64,000 bases of DNA from Serinus canaria (lineage: Eukaryota; Chordata; Aves; Passeriformes; Fringillidae), in assembly GCF_022539315.1 (NCBI RefSeq), contig NC_066333.1, positions 992,001 to 1,056,000 of the forward strand. The letters run 5' to 3'. Every line of letters starts with the position of its first letter. Within the stretch, counting starts at the first letter, position 1. The notes beneath the pieces are model-generated. The model did no database searches and had not been told where the DNA came from. It saw only the letters and a program-made list of their open reading frames with translations. Made by a program: the position numbers and the translations under genes. Shown here piece by piece: positions 44,340-55,555 of the stretch.

Positions 44340-44394
44340 CTGCAGTGAGAGCTGAGCCATTCAGATCCTCTCTCTCTGACATGCACTGAGCCCA

Positions 44395-44480
44395 TTTCCG
44401 GGAGTTTGGCAGGGAGTAACATTATCTATAGATATATAAATAATGTTACATAAATATACCATTATCTATAAATACTGTGG
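44395..44480. other. AT-rich patch with small inverted repeat
   Basis: TAACATTATCTATAGATATA and the following ATAATGTTAC form 8-bp complementary arms. CATTATCTATA then recurs at about 44460. GATA-type cores are present. Function unknown. Confidence 0.5.
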
Positions 44481-45554
44481 GGTGCTGCTGTGCTGATGGC
44501 CCTGCCCACCCTGGGAGGGCTCAGCCTGAGGGTCAGGGACAGCAGAGCCTGGCAGGGCTGTGCCAGCCCGGACTGCGGGCAGCAGGCACAGGGCAAGAGC
44601 TGGGCAGGACCTGGGGGCACAGAGTGAGCCGAGAAGCATGGGGGTGAGGGAATGAGTGAGGGTGTGCTTTGGGTCCCTATGGCTGCAGCCAAGGACTCTG
44701 ATCTGACACACAACCAGCTCATCTCTGCCTCCCCATGGGAACCCCAGGCACAGAGGGGCTCTCACACCACAGCAGGCACCAACAGAGACTCCTCAGGGCA
44801 CCAGGGGATGCCCTGAACAACTCAGGGACACTCACTGCAGGCAATTCCCAGCTCTCCCAGTGGAGGGAAGTGGCTCCCTGTGGACTCCTGGCCATCAGCT
44901 GGGCCAGCCCAGGACCAACATGAGGAATCAGTGACACCTCCAGCACCTGCTCCTCTACCAAGGCCCTGAGACACTGGGTGAAGAAAACCCTTCAGCCCAG
45001 CTGAGAGGGAAGCAGTGGGGAGGGGACCCAAGCCTCCCTGCCCCCAGGCAGGCTGTCCAGCCCCCCTGGAATGGCTGGAGCCTGGTGTCGTCACCCGTCT
45101 GTCACCTGCCAGGGAAAATGGTGTGGGTGGTCCCAGTCCTGTGGAGACACACGAGACAAACAGCTCAGTGACTGGGATATTAAATACTTGACGTAAGGGG
45201 ACTCTCATGATGCTCACCACAGGCCTCACCACTCCTCCTGAGCACAAGTGTCACCTCAGAGCTCCTTCAGAGAGCTCAGCTCCTCTGAGTCCTCAGCAGC
45301 AGCCCTATGGATAGCACGAGAGATGCAGGGGACACCAAACCCAAAGGCAGCTGTTGGAGGCCAGAGGAAGTGGGGTCCTTCCCTGTGGGAGTTGATCAAG
45401 AGATGTGCAGAAGAGTCCACACATCCCAGGGACTGCAGAAGCCAGGCCCAGGAATATCTAAACCATCCCAGAGGCAGCACAGTGTGGGTTTGGGGCTGTC
45501 TGTGTCTTTGCTCCCATCCCATTCTCCCCCAGAGGGCATAAACCCACCAAGACC
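44481..45554. other. Unassigned DNA
   Basis: No supported repeats, exons or RNA genes. Confidence 0.35.
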
Positions 45555-45635
45555 ACAGAACCATGGGATCAGGGACTGGTTTGGGTTGGATGGGACCTTA
45601 ATATCATCTAGTTCCAACCCTCGTCCACGAGGTCT
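45555..45635 (-). mobile_element. CR1 LINE 3'-end fragment (short)
   Basis: The plus strand reads ACAGAACCATGGGATC, GGTTTGGGTTGGATGGGACC and CATCTAGTTCCAACCC, the terminal CR1 block in antisense. Confidence 0.85.
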
Positions 45636-46779
45636 CTACAACAGCTCTAGAAGTTGTGCTGTGCTTCCTTGCAGTGGCTTTGCTTTCCTGGCCAAGAGCT
45701 GCAGCCAGGCCTCATTTGGGCAAAGCTCTCAGGGAAGACAATTTTCCTGACAGCCCATGGTCCAGAGCCACCAGACAAGCAAGGAAAGGCTGGCATCCAT
45801 GGGAGCCTTCCTGAGCAGAGACAGAGCTGGCACAGGAGGGCTCAGCATGGTCGGAACCTTCCCTCTACAACGTCTCTGAGCAGGAAGAGGCTCAGGACCT
45901 TCTCCTGCACATCCAAAGCAGGGGTCACACACAGAGCCCACAGAAGTGTCCACTGGGAGCTGCATGGTTGCTGTAGCTGCAGTCTGTGCCCATGGAGGGA
46001 CCCAAGGGACCTCTCAGAGCAGAGCTGTGGGCAGCTACAAGGTGAGGAACACAGACATCTGCAAACCCTGCCATGGAGAGCAGCACAGGCCCAACCCTGG
46101 AGTGTGGCTTCAGCAAAACTCTGCTGTAGGGAGCCAGCTTGCAGCACCTCAAACCCTGAGCCAAGGGCTTCCCTCACAGAGCAGAACGTTCACCTCTGTT
46201 TATTCTGCACAGAGCTAAACACACCTCTGAAATGAGAATAACAAAGCAGCCTCAGTGCCCAAAATTACTGTCCCATACCACCCCAGTGACAGCCTGAGAT
46301 CTCCTGCAGCCCCTTTGCCTCAGTGAGTGAGACCAGAGGCTCCCTCTAGCAGGCTCCTGGTGGGAGGTGGGCAGTGCTCAGCACACCCCCCACCCTCCCA
46401 GAAGGGCGGTGTGCCTGCAGCTGAGGGCTGCCCACCCCAGCATGGCTGGGCCAAGCACAGCCAGCTGTGGATCCTGGGCAGGATTCCCTCTGGAAACAGG
46501 GCAAGAAAAACCCCATGAGCTCAGAATGAGCTCCTTGAAGCCCATCCAGGAGCAAAGGGGAGACAGCCCAGCTTCTGGCAGCCCAGCACTGCCCAGGGCT
46601 GGCGGCCCTGGCCTGAGCTGGGCAGCAAAGAAGGGACACAGGTGGCTGTCGGGGACAGAGCCCTGCCAGGGCCAGTCCTGGCTGCTGCCCTGCACTGCTG
46701 CCCTGCACTGCTGCCCTGCGCTGCGGATGGCACCGGGAGGATGCGGGGAGGCAGCTGCCATCTGGATCCAGGGCTCTCC
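45636..46779. other. Unassigned DNA with a 15-bp three-copy repeat
   Basis: CTGCCCTGCACTGCT occurs three times in tandem near 46683-46725. Minus frames of up to 300 codons across 46.3-47.3 kb lack splice support and overlap plus frames. Confidence 0.4.
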
Positions 46780-47065
46780 ATCTCTGCGGCGTGGCAGCAG
46801 CGCTCGGTGCTGATTGTGGGCAGATTAGAGGGGACACAGCGTGCTCATCCCGATCCTGCTGCGCTGCCGCTACCCAGGCTGGAAATAAAGCCTCGTTTTT
46901 CATGCAAAGATGCACAATGGTTAACAGGGAAAAGCTTGCCTGGGAGGCATGCAGGTAGCAAACCAATTTCCAAACAGGTCTCCAATTACTCCTGATGGTT
47001 ATTCGATTTACATTTTTTTCTGGCTCACCAGATGTTGATGCTCCGAGGGTGAAATTGGGCCCAGC
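46780..47065. other. Conserved-looking non-coding block
   Basis: This is a non-repetitive transition from CpG-containing to AT-rich sequence. It includes GTGCTGATTGTGGGCAG, AATAAAGCCTCGTTTTTCAT, AAACCAATTTCCAAACAGG and CTCCAATTACTCCTGATGG. All frames carry stops in the AT-rich part. Candidate regulatory element by composition. Confidence 0.35.
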
Positions 47066-48469
47066 ACGAGGGTGTAGGAAGGTGCAGGAGTCCCCTGCTG
47101 CAGAGTGGCACGTTTCTCTGGAGCTGCTCTGTTCCTCACCACTCACAGCCATGCTTCCAACCGTACTGTGCGTCATGGACACGGAGAGGAGCGAGGGAGC
47201 TGTGCTGCTGCAGGCATGGAGCCACATCTGCCAAGCCCACAGCTGGAAAAGCCCCATTTTCCTGCCAGCACAAGCGGCAGCCCCGTGTCCCAGAGCAGGA
47301 GTGGCAGCTCCTACCAGGTGACAGCTTCATGTGAGAAGCCCCTGGGCTGGCTCTGTGCTCTGCTTCCTTGGAGGAGAAGCAGTGGAGGTGGATTCATGAG
47401 GCTGCGAGAGTCCATTTTGCAGGAAATGCTCCAAGCTGCCTGGGTCCTGTGGAATGCCAGCCCCATGCCTCCACATGGACATGGCTGCTCCTGGCACTGC
47501 GGGTGCCAGCCCCACACCAGGCACAGGGTCAGGAAGGTCAGCAGGGCTCTGCTTCTCGAAGGCCAAGCTCCAATGGAAATGATGGCAAGAAGGCTCTGAA
47601 TCCCTTTCCTACCCGGGCCTCATCCTGGCCCCGAGCTTCCAGAGTGCGTCATGGCAAAGGCCCAGAACAGAGTTTATGTGGCACCTCTCTCCTGGAGGGG
47701 ACTGGCATGGGAAGGGGACATTTGTCTGCTCCTCCAAAAGCCTAATGATAGTGTAACGACCCAACCACAACCTTGGGACTGATCCTGGCCCTTGATGTAG
47801 CTGGAGAGGCACTGGTGGTGGCACACGGGGACAGGGACAGCAGGCACTGACCTGCCAGGCGCTGCCACTCGCTGCCAGCCAGCTCTATTCCTCACGGCCT
47901 CCACTGCCCACAGCTCCACTGGCTCTGGGCAACCTGGAGCACCTTTACACGGGAAAACCCGCTGGGAGAGGGATGAGGATCAGGCACCGGGGTGAGGGTC
48001 AGGGAGTTCTGCCCGCAGCCACTGCCCACACACTGTAAACCATCCCGGCCCAGAGGAAGGACAGGGCACATCCCAGGCACAGCAAACACAGGCCAAGGCC
48101 ATGCTCAGTGCCAGTGGCCACTTGTGACATGGGGACAGGTGCCTAAAGACCACCAAGGCTGCAGCCAGGCTGGGGTCGGCAGGAGCAGGGCAGCCCGGGC
48201 ATGGGTGTGCTCACACAGCTCCCCACACGTGCCCACTCCCTCCATCACCCCTGAGCGTTCCCTGGCCCACACCTCCAGCCCCACGCCCTGCACATCCGCA
48301 GGGACATCACCAGCGACCGCTGCACACGTGTGTGTGTGACATGCACCCACAGAGAGGCACATGAACCCCAGAGGGGCAGAGATGCACATCCAAGGGGAAC
48401 ACACACACACCCAAGAGGTGCACACGCACCCAGAGTGGAGCACACACATATCCAAGGGGAACTACACTC
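47066..48469. other. Unassigned DNA, CA-rich toward its 3' end
   Basis: From about 48320 the plus strand becomes rich in ACACAC and GCACACGCAC words with a degenerate periodicity, leading into the CpG island. No exon was supported. Confidence 0.4.
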
Positions 48470-48852
48470 ACCCCGAAGGGAGCACACGCAGGCGCGGGCC
48501 GCGCACACCCGCACGGCCGGGCTGGGGCCGCTCCCCTGCCCCGGCTCGCTGCGGAGGGCACGCACCGGGAATCGCGGCCACTCTCAGCCCCGCAGCTCGA
48601 CCCCGACCCCACGCCGTGGCTCCCGCAGCCGGCACGGCTCCGCAGCGGGTCCCCGCACACGCACGTATTTGTGATATTTGTGATGCGGGGAGCAGCGAGG
48701 CAGCGGCGGGGCCGGGCTCTGCCGTGGCTCCCGCACCCCTGCGCAGTCGCGGCCCCGCCACGCCGCAGCCCGCAGCGGCAGCCGGCCGCCCGCTGCCCCG
48801 CACGGACACGCGTGGGGTGGGCTGGGCCACGCCCCCGGGGTGCGGGATGTCT

Positions 48853-48894
48853 CTCACACACACACACTCACACTCACACACACACTTACACACG
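48853..48894. repeat. (CA)n-rich dinucleotide repeat
   Basis: CACACACACACTCACACTCA-like sequence embedded in the CpG island. Confidence 0.93.
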
Positions 48895-48949
48895 CTCTGA
48901 GCCAGGTTGCTCCGCAGCCACGTAACTCTTTGTTGCCCGTTCCCGCACC

Positions 48950-49290
48950 AGCCAGCTCAGCCCTGCACCAGCCAGCCCCTTCCCGCACCGTCCGGCCTTC
49001 CCTCCCGCACCGTCCCGTCACACACCCCGCTCCGTCCGGTATCCCTGCCGCACCGTCCGGCCACACAGCCCGCACCGTCCGGCCACACACCCCGCTCCAT
49101 CCGGCCATCCCTCTCGCACCGTCCGGCCATCCCTGCCGCACCAGCCGGCTCCTTCCCGCACCAGCCGGCTCTTTCCCGCACCTCTCAGACCTTCACCCCG
49201 CACCGTCCATCCCTCCATCCCTCACGGTTCGAGCCGTTCCCCGCACCGTCCGTACCCTGGCCCCGCACCGTCCACCCCCGCGCCCCGCAC
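48950..49290. repeat. CpG-rich minisatellite inside the CpG island
   Basis: CCGCACCGTCCGGCC words recur about a dozen times with linkers CATCCCTG, ACACACCCCGCTC and TTCC; units are about 20-24 bp. A GCACCAGCCGGCTC variant forms the middle. Every unit carries two or three CpGs. It lies just downstream, in the minus direction, of the putative exon-1 donor at 49341/49342. Confidence 0.92.
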
Positions 49291-49342
49291 CGCCCTCCCG
49301 CCCCGCTCCCGGCGCCCCCGGCCCCCCGCAGCCCCTCCTCAC

Positions 49343-49560
49343 CTGGCCCGGCTGTGCGGATCCCGCGGCGGGGCAGCGCCCGCTGCTCGCAGCGACCCGG
49401 CGGGCTGGGCGGGGGGCCCGGCTCGGCCCGGCCCGGCCCGGCCCCGGCCCCGGCCCCGGCCGCTGGCCGGCCCCGCTGCCCCCCTGCCCGCGGCGCGGTG
49501 CGGCCGCCTCGCCCCTATGCGGAGGCTCGAGCGGCACCGAGGCGATGCCCATTCATTCAG
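49343..49560 (-). other. Candidate first exon of a minus-strand transcript
   Basis: The minus strand reads ...CAGCCGGGCCAG then GTGAGGAGGG, a consensus donor with exon end at 49343. Upstream sequence is promoter-like GC-rich DNA. The 5' limit is arbitrary, as no start site can be seen. A minus frame beginning ATGGGCATCGCC at 49552 stays open through the donor (MGIASVPLEPPHRGEAAA...). This could be coding or simply stop-free 5' untranslated sequence. Any gene product is unknown. Confidence 0.4.
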
Positions 49561-49990
49561 CTTGGCCCCCGCAGCCCTCCCCTTCCGCCCCGCGCCCCAG
49601 CCGCCTGCATGGAGGGGGCTGGCGATGCTGCAGCGGTACCCAGAGCCCCCGGAGAGCACAGTGCGGAGAGGAGGGAGGGAGAGGAGGAGGAAGGAGAGCA
49701 GAAGGAGGGAAGAGGAAAGAGGGAGATGGCTGCCCCCAAAACCAGAGCTGGATCTGTAGAAGACTCTGGGATTTCCACCAGGAAATCAGGGCAGGGAGCA
49801 GAGCGGGGCCGGCGCAGCACCCCCCGCCCAGCCCGGCACGGCAGCCCCAGCCCCGTTCTCGGGGATGCCGAGCCAGAGGCTGGGGGCTGCGAGCGGTGGG
49901 CACGGCCCCGCGCAGGACCAGGGCAGGGCACGGCCCCCCTGCAGAACCCAGATGTCCCCTCGGAGACGGGGCTGACCCAGCCGGGGAACG

Positions 49991-50394
49991 CCAACCTCCC
50001 CAGCCAGGAGCTTTGCTTTAAGGGCATGGAAAGCTCGGGGGGCACCTTTTCGTGGTGTTGCTAACCTGGTGTACGGGCGCTGCACGCTTGGCCCCGCACT
50101 TGCCCTTTTTGCAGAGCCCAGCTTTGCTCAGATGGGGCCCTTGGACCTTCACACACAGTCAGGACCCCCTCAAACGCAGCAGGGTCCTGAGCCCCAGGAT
50201 AACGTCCTGCATGCCATATCAAAATTTCTCAGCTTTTCCTAATCTGGGTCTTGCCTAACCCTCTGGAAAATAATCCACTGACCATCTGCCACAGTGAAAT
50301 TCATTTACAACCTCGTACAAATTAGGCTCAACTGTTCACTTCCTGCTCCTTTTCTGCTCAGGGCTTTTGGTCGCTCTGGTGCACGTGTGTCTCC
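49991..50394. other. Unassigned DNA flanking the CpG island
   Basis: GC content drops sharply; a short AT-rich patch (GTGAAATTCATTTACAACC, ACAAATTAGGCTCAACTG) lies at about 50293-50335. No exon was supported on either strand. Confidence 0.35.
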
Positions 50395-50745
50395 CTTCCC
50401 ATGGGCTGGGATGTCCTTGCCATGGGCTGGGATGTCCTTGACGTGGACTGGGGGTGACTTTGCTGGTGCTGGGCTGCAGGGCAGTGCCGGCTCCTGACAC
50501 GCTCTTGGATCTCAGGGTGCTTTCTCCTGGTGGGATGGCATTCCCATGCCGTGATAGCATTCCCATGCCCAACCTTGCCATGGACAGGGGGTGACCCTGC
50601 CATGGGCTGTGATGTCCTTGCCCTGGGCTGGGTGTGACCTTGCCATGGACTGGGCTGCAAGGCAGTGCCTGCTCCTAACACGCTCTGAGATCTTGGGGTC
50701 TTTCTCCTGGTGGGATGACATTCCCATGCCCAGAGCACAAAGCCC
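50395..50745. repeat. Tandem duplication of about 180 bp with internal 21-bp repeats
   Basis: TTTCTCCTGGTGGGATG occurs at 50521 and 50701. The GGGCTGCAGGGCAGTGCC/GGGCTGCAAGGCAGTGCC blocks at 50470 and 50652 precede it. CCATGGGCTGGGATGTCCTT is itself reiterated near 50399-50440 and once more at about 50600. Copies differ by scattered substitutions, so the duplication is not very recent. Confidence 0.93.
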
Positions 50746-51974
50746 TGCCCTCGGGAGGGCTGAGGAGCCTCTTTGGGGACCAGCCTGTCCCTCTGGCTTC
50801 CCTTGGAGGTATGTGCAGGGCAGGTGAGGAACATTCAGGGGTCCAGGCAGGACAGAGAGCAAGAGTTCTTCGATTTCCCTCTGCCAGAGATCCCAGCCTG
50901 ACCTCAGGTGATCCAGGTATTGATTCAGGTGTTGGTGGTTTCAGAGGTGATTACAAATCCATGGATTTTGCTGGTTTGGGATGCCTGGCCAGGGCTGCCC
51001 TGTGGGAGTGAGGGATCAGAGCCAGGACTGCTCAGTTCTGTGAAACACCTCTGCAGTCCCTGCATCTGCCTTAAAGCCTGGCCTGAGGGTGAGCACAGTG
51101 TGGGAGCAGTGACCACAGGGATTTTCCCATCCCTTTGCCCTGGTGCTTTTGCAAATGGAGAGCTGGCTTTCTGGGGAAGAGGCTTCATTCTCTAAGGAAA
51201 ATGGAAATATACAGATTTTTTTTTTCCTTCCTGTAGCAGATTCAGCAAAAGTGCAGCTGCCTTCCCAGTCCTGAATACAGAATTGACCATTCAGTTCATC
51301 CCTAAGGGGAAATGGCCTAGCAGAGAGGAACAACGAGCCCCACAGTGCTCTCTGCACCCTCCAAAGTCTTTCTCAACCCTGGCATTTTCCTCCCCCAAAT
51401 TCCAGGGGTGCCTGGCTCCCTTTGCAGGTCAGTGAAGGTTTTCCATGTGCTTACAACCCCCCTCTCTTAAAACCTATCAGCTTCAAAATATATCATTTTT
51501 TCCCCTTAAACTGTAATTTTCCAGGTTATATATCCATGATAGAGCCTGGGGGGCAGAGGCACTGGGGCAGCCAGAGCAGTAAGAGCTGGGTGGGTGCTGA
51601 AGAGCACCCCAGGAGGACAGGGCATTCCAGCTGTGCCGAGGGCATGGATGGTGGGCACCAGGCAGCCCGGTATCTTTTGGCTGTGAGAAGTAATGCCTTT
51701 GCCATCCTTCTGCCTATTCCTGAGCCTCATGGCAACTCCAAGTAGCTGGAAGGACATGAAAGGAAGGGATGAGTGATGATGTTTGCTGCTGATTTCACCG
51801 TGAGTGTCTGGGTGTTCCTCAGGAAAGGCACTCAGTGTCCTGAGCAGGCCAGGCCAGGTGCAGTGCCAGGGGCATGGAGCAGCCCTGGCAGGCTGCAGGA
51901 GCCCCTGCTGGGCTTTCACTCAGCAGCCCAGCAAAGGCTGTGTGGAGGAAAAAGAGAAGGGAATTTAGGAAGAC
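50746..51974. other. Unassigned DNA with AT-rich patches
   Basis: A T-run near 51217-51225 and AT-rich sequence near 51475-51535 (ATATATCATTTTTTCCCC, CAGGTTATATATCC) stand out. No supported exons or repeats. Confidence 0.35.
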
Positions 51975-52228
51975 ATTTAGGAAAAAATTATTCTATAATA
52001 TTTAAGAAGAAATTCCACCCTGTGAAAGTGGGCAGGCCCTGGCACAGGGTGCCCAGAGTAGCTATGGCTGCCCCTGGATCCCTGGAAGTGTTCAAGGCCA
52101 GGCTGGGCAGGGCTGGGAGTAACCTGGGATAGTGGAAGGTGTCCTTGCCCATGGCAGGGGGCTTGTAACAAAGATGTTCTTCAAGGTCCCTTCCAACACA
52201 AACCATTCTGGAATTCTGGGATTCTATG
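51975..52228 (+). mobile_element. CR1 LINE 3'-end fragment, sense orientation
   Basis: The blocks AAGAAGAAATTCCACCCTG, GGCACAGGGTGCCCAGAG, CTGGGATAGTGGAAGGTGTC, CAAGGTCCCTTCCAACAC and the terminal GGGATTCTATGA are present and in order. Confidence 0.9.
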
Positions 52229-55200
52229 AATGAAGGGCAGCTGGGGAGGTTTTCCTGTGAAAGAGCCGAAAGCCTCATTTCTCAGCTGTACCGTAGTCAA
52301 GAGGGGGCTTGGATACCTGCAGGAAAGCCACAGGCAGCTACAGAGGCTTCTCCAGTGAAGACAAATGGTTCTCATTCCTGGTGATCCAGGAGGGAGAATG
52401 GAGGGTGACACAGCTCAAGGCAGAGGGGAAATGATCTCTCCAGGAGCTGGTGTGGTGAACCCTTGTTCACTGCCAGGCTGGGGAGCTGAGGGCAGCCCCA
52501 GTGCAATGGCAATGTTCCTGAGCCCAGGGGACTGCTGTCCTGAGGAACTGACACACCTGGAGCAGTGATGGGACAACAGGAGGGACTCAGGCATGGCTGG
52601 GCTCCAGGGGGAGTGGAGCAGTGTCTGCACAGCAGGGATGGGCAATGGGCAGCAGATTTCATAGCTTTATTTTATGGGGTGTGTCGTAGGATTTGCCAGG
52701 AGACAGAGGAGGGTTGTCATTGAATCACCCTCCCAGCTTCCCTTTCCCAGCCTGCTCCTGCAGGAGCCCCACTGCCCCTTGGCCACACGCACAGAGCCGG
52801 GGCTGTCCCCCCCGGCCACCCCGGGGCCATCCCAAAGCCTCCCCAGGGCCATCTCGTACCTCTCAGCTCGCTGGGCTTGGCACTAGGCCAGACTCAGCAT
52901 CCTGAGCACCGTGTGTCCCTCTGGGCTCCAGGGCTGTCCCTCATGAAGGGACAGAGAGCAAAGGGGCCGTGCCCTCCCAGGGAACAGAGAGCCTTTGGGC
53001 CAGGGTTGGTGACTCTGTGCTCAACCTGGGCCCAGGGCTGCCCCTGCAGGGGAGATGGCAGCCAGGCTGGCTGGGTTTTCAGGGAAAGAGACGAGCCTGG
53101 CACAGCACGAGGGAGCTGAAAGTCACCATAGTGATAGTGGCTGGAGCAGGTGGGAGGTGGGCATCACCAGCCATGGCTGGGAGAAGGGACAGGCAGGGCT
53201 CTGGGCACCCAGCAGGAGAGGGAGGCAGGCCAAAGGCAGGCATGGATGACAGAGGCACATAGAAAATGAGGGAAAGGCACCAGAGAGGCTTTCTGAGCCT
53301 TTCTAAGCATGGCTGAATGTGTGGAGAGCAGGAGAGAAATCAGAGAGCTTTGAAACCTTTGGGAGAAACACAGGGCCAGGACTCTGCTGGGCAGTGGGGA
53401 CAGAAGGCAGGGACAGTGTGAGTGTGAAGGTGGAGAAGGCCTGGGAGCTGGGGCAGCAATCCAAGGGGATTTCTCCAGGCTTAGAGATGTTTGTGCTGCA
53501 AACCTGAGGGGCCCTGGCACTGCTTATGAGGACAGCAGAGCAGGGGGAGGTGTGATCAGGCTGTCCCCATGGCAGGGAGCTGATGGTGCTGCCAGGAGAA
53601 ACAGAGAGATCCAGAAGAGTCCCAGCACATCAGCAGGGCACAGCACAAGAGGGTGAGGGCTGACAGCTCCGGGACCCTTGCATCCCTTATGGAGGATGCT
53701 GTGTGGGAGGGCTGAGAGGAGCAGGGTCCTTTAGGGAGGAGGAGATGGGAGCAAATCCCAGAGGAGCTCTTTGGAACTGAGCTGTTGGCTCGGGTTGGGA
53801 TCTTGTGTTATGGTTTGCCCCGTGGGCACTGGAGTGTGTGACCCCCGTGCTCACACCAAGGCCCTTCTGTTTCAAGTTTTGGCATGGCAGGGTTCAGCTG
53901 GTGGTGGCTCTGCAGCCCACAGGACAGGCTGGGGGTGTCACTCTGCTCTGAGGCAGGAGCAGCTCCCCTGGCACTGTGTTGCTGCTGTCCCCAGGGGTGA
54001 CAGAGTGGGTCAAACGTGACAATGGCCAGTTCAGTTATAATGGACCAGATCTTCAATGCCAGCAGGAGAAATGATGGCTCTGGATCCCTCCAGGAAGCTG
54101 GGGAGGGACTGAGGGAAATTGTGTGGAGTGGAAGGTGAGAGGAGAAGGAGGTAGTGCCCAGGGATGGACACAGTGCTGAGCATGACCATACACTGCTGGG
54201 GCTGCTGGGGCTCTGGGACAAATAGCCAGGGCTGGCTCAGGAGCTGGGGACAAGGAGGAGGTGAGTGTAGGCAGGGGAGGGCACTGCAGGTGAGCAGGGT
54301 GCAGAGCCCAGAGCTCTCAGCCCCACAGAGGGGCAGGAACAGGGACATGCACTGAGCACTTGGCTCCCCCAGACTCAGCAAGCTCTGAGCCCCTCCAGGG
54401 AGATCCTGCAACCTCCTGCACTTCAGGGTGCTGCAGGTACCTCTGGAGACCACAGAGGTGTGAAAGGGCAGGAAATCTGAGGTTGGCTGCAAGAGATGAG
54501 GGATGTGTGCCTGGTGGGTGCAGACATTCCCCTCCTCCCCACCAGGCAGAGCACTGACCTGCTTTGCTTTGCTCTCCTGCCCATAAATCTCTCACAAGTC
54601 AAACCTTGCCCTTTCTGCTCCTTGCTGCAGTCAAACACTGGTGAGCAGCAGCCTGTTAAGGCAGCCTGGTGCCCAGAACCGAAGTGTCCCTCTGCCCCTG
54701 CCTTGCTCTGACGTGGCAGCCCCTCCAAAGCCTGGTCCACATGAAGGAACTTCAGCCACAGCAGCCTGTGCTACTCTTTGTCCCAGAATTCCTCCTGACC
54801 AGGTAGTGGCTCATTCCAGGCCATGTGGCTCTGCTGAAAGTTTGAAATTCTCTGTGAGGACAGATGGGAGTTTATTCTCTGGGCAGCTCTGGTCAGATCA
54901 AGGGGCTCTTGCCCTGTCTGGAGGCCACAAGCCCTATTGAGGACAGACATGTTCCATGCAGACAAAATGCATCATCTCCATTCAATGAGATCTTGGAATG
55001 AAAAATGTCCTTTGCCCTATTCTTGGAGCACACACAAAATAGGGCACAGCAAGGGCTGAATACCCAGCAGGGTGAGAAACTGAATGGAGACAAGTCCAGC
55101 TGTCCCATGTGAAATGCTCAGTTCCACCCTTGATGAGCCAAGGAGCGAGTACAGCAGGGCTGGAGTGTCTCTGGTTGGGGAGGAGCACTGAGGAGTAATG

Positions 55201-55359
55201 GGATAAAGCCACAGGGAAGAGCTCAGTAGGGCTCAGGAGGAAGATTAGGTGCTTAGGGAGCAGAGGAGCATCTGCAGCCACATCAGGCCCCGGGAGGAAG
55301 TAAAGAAGGGATTGCAGCTTCCTGCTGCAGCCAGGACCTCCCCTCAGGGCAGGGCTGCA
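52229..55359. other. Unassigned DNA, mostly GC-rich
   Basis: No recognised repeat family or exon over about 3.1 kb. Open frames do not exceed about 220 codons, lack splice bounds and overlap on both strands. Confidence 0.35.
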
Positions 55360-55555
55360 ACCCAGAGTCAGGAATGTGGGCTGCAAGGGACCCACCAGAA
55401 CCATCAGTCCAACTCCTGGCCCTGTACAGACACCCCAGAATCCTTGGCAGCGCTGTCCAAACCCTCCTGGAGCTCTGGCAGCCTCGGGGCTGTGCCCAGT
55501 CCCTGGGAGCCTGGGCAGTGCCAGCACCCTCTGGGGAAGAGCTTTAAGTGTACTT
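55360..55555 (-). mobile_element. CR1 LINE fragment (variant tail)
   Basis: The plus strand reads GTGGGCTGCAAGGGACCC, GTCCAACTCCTGGCCCTGTA, GGCAGCGCTGTCCAAACCC, TCCTGGAGCTCTGGCAGCC and GGAAGAGCTTTAAGTG. It is the closest relative of the copy at 38.7 kb and shows how that copy looks without the fold-back. Confidence 0.8.

Larger units (their letters stand above)
48470..49990. promoter_or_regulatory. CpG island, probable promoter region
   Basis: This is the only long stretch with sustained very high GC and abundant CpG, for example CGGGCCGCGCACACCCGCAC near 48493 and CCCGCGGCGCGGTGCGGCCG near 49486. Several GC boxes (GGGCGGGG type) occur on both strands, and CCCGGCCCGGCC/CCCCGGCC steps lie at 49422-49461. 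There is no TATA box in a convincing position, as usual for CpG-island promoters. A GTGAGG donor on the minus strand at 49342-49341 suggests that at least one transcript leaves the island on the minus strand; a divergent plus-strand transcript cannot be excluded. Confidence 0.88.

Noticed and set aside
48840..50064. Two overlapping plus frames of 385-393 codons in the CpG island
   Set aside because: Two long frames in different phases over the same bases, made of Pro/Ala/Arg from GC-rich minisatellite DNA, are expected by composition. No splice donor or conserved domain supports either.
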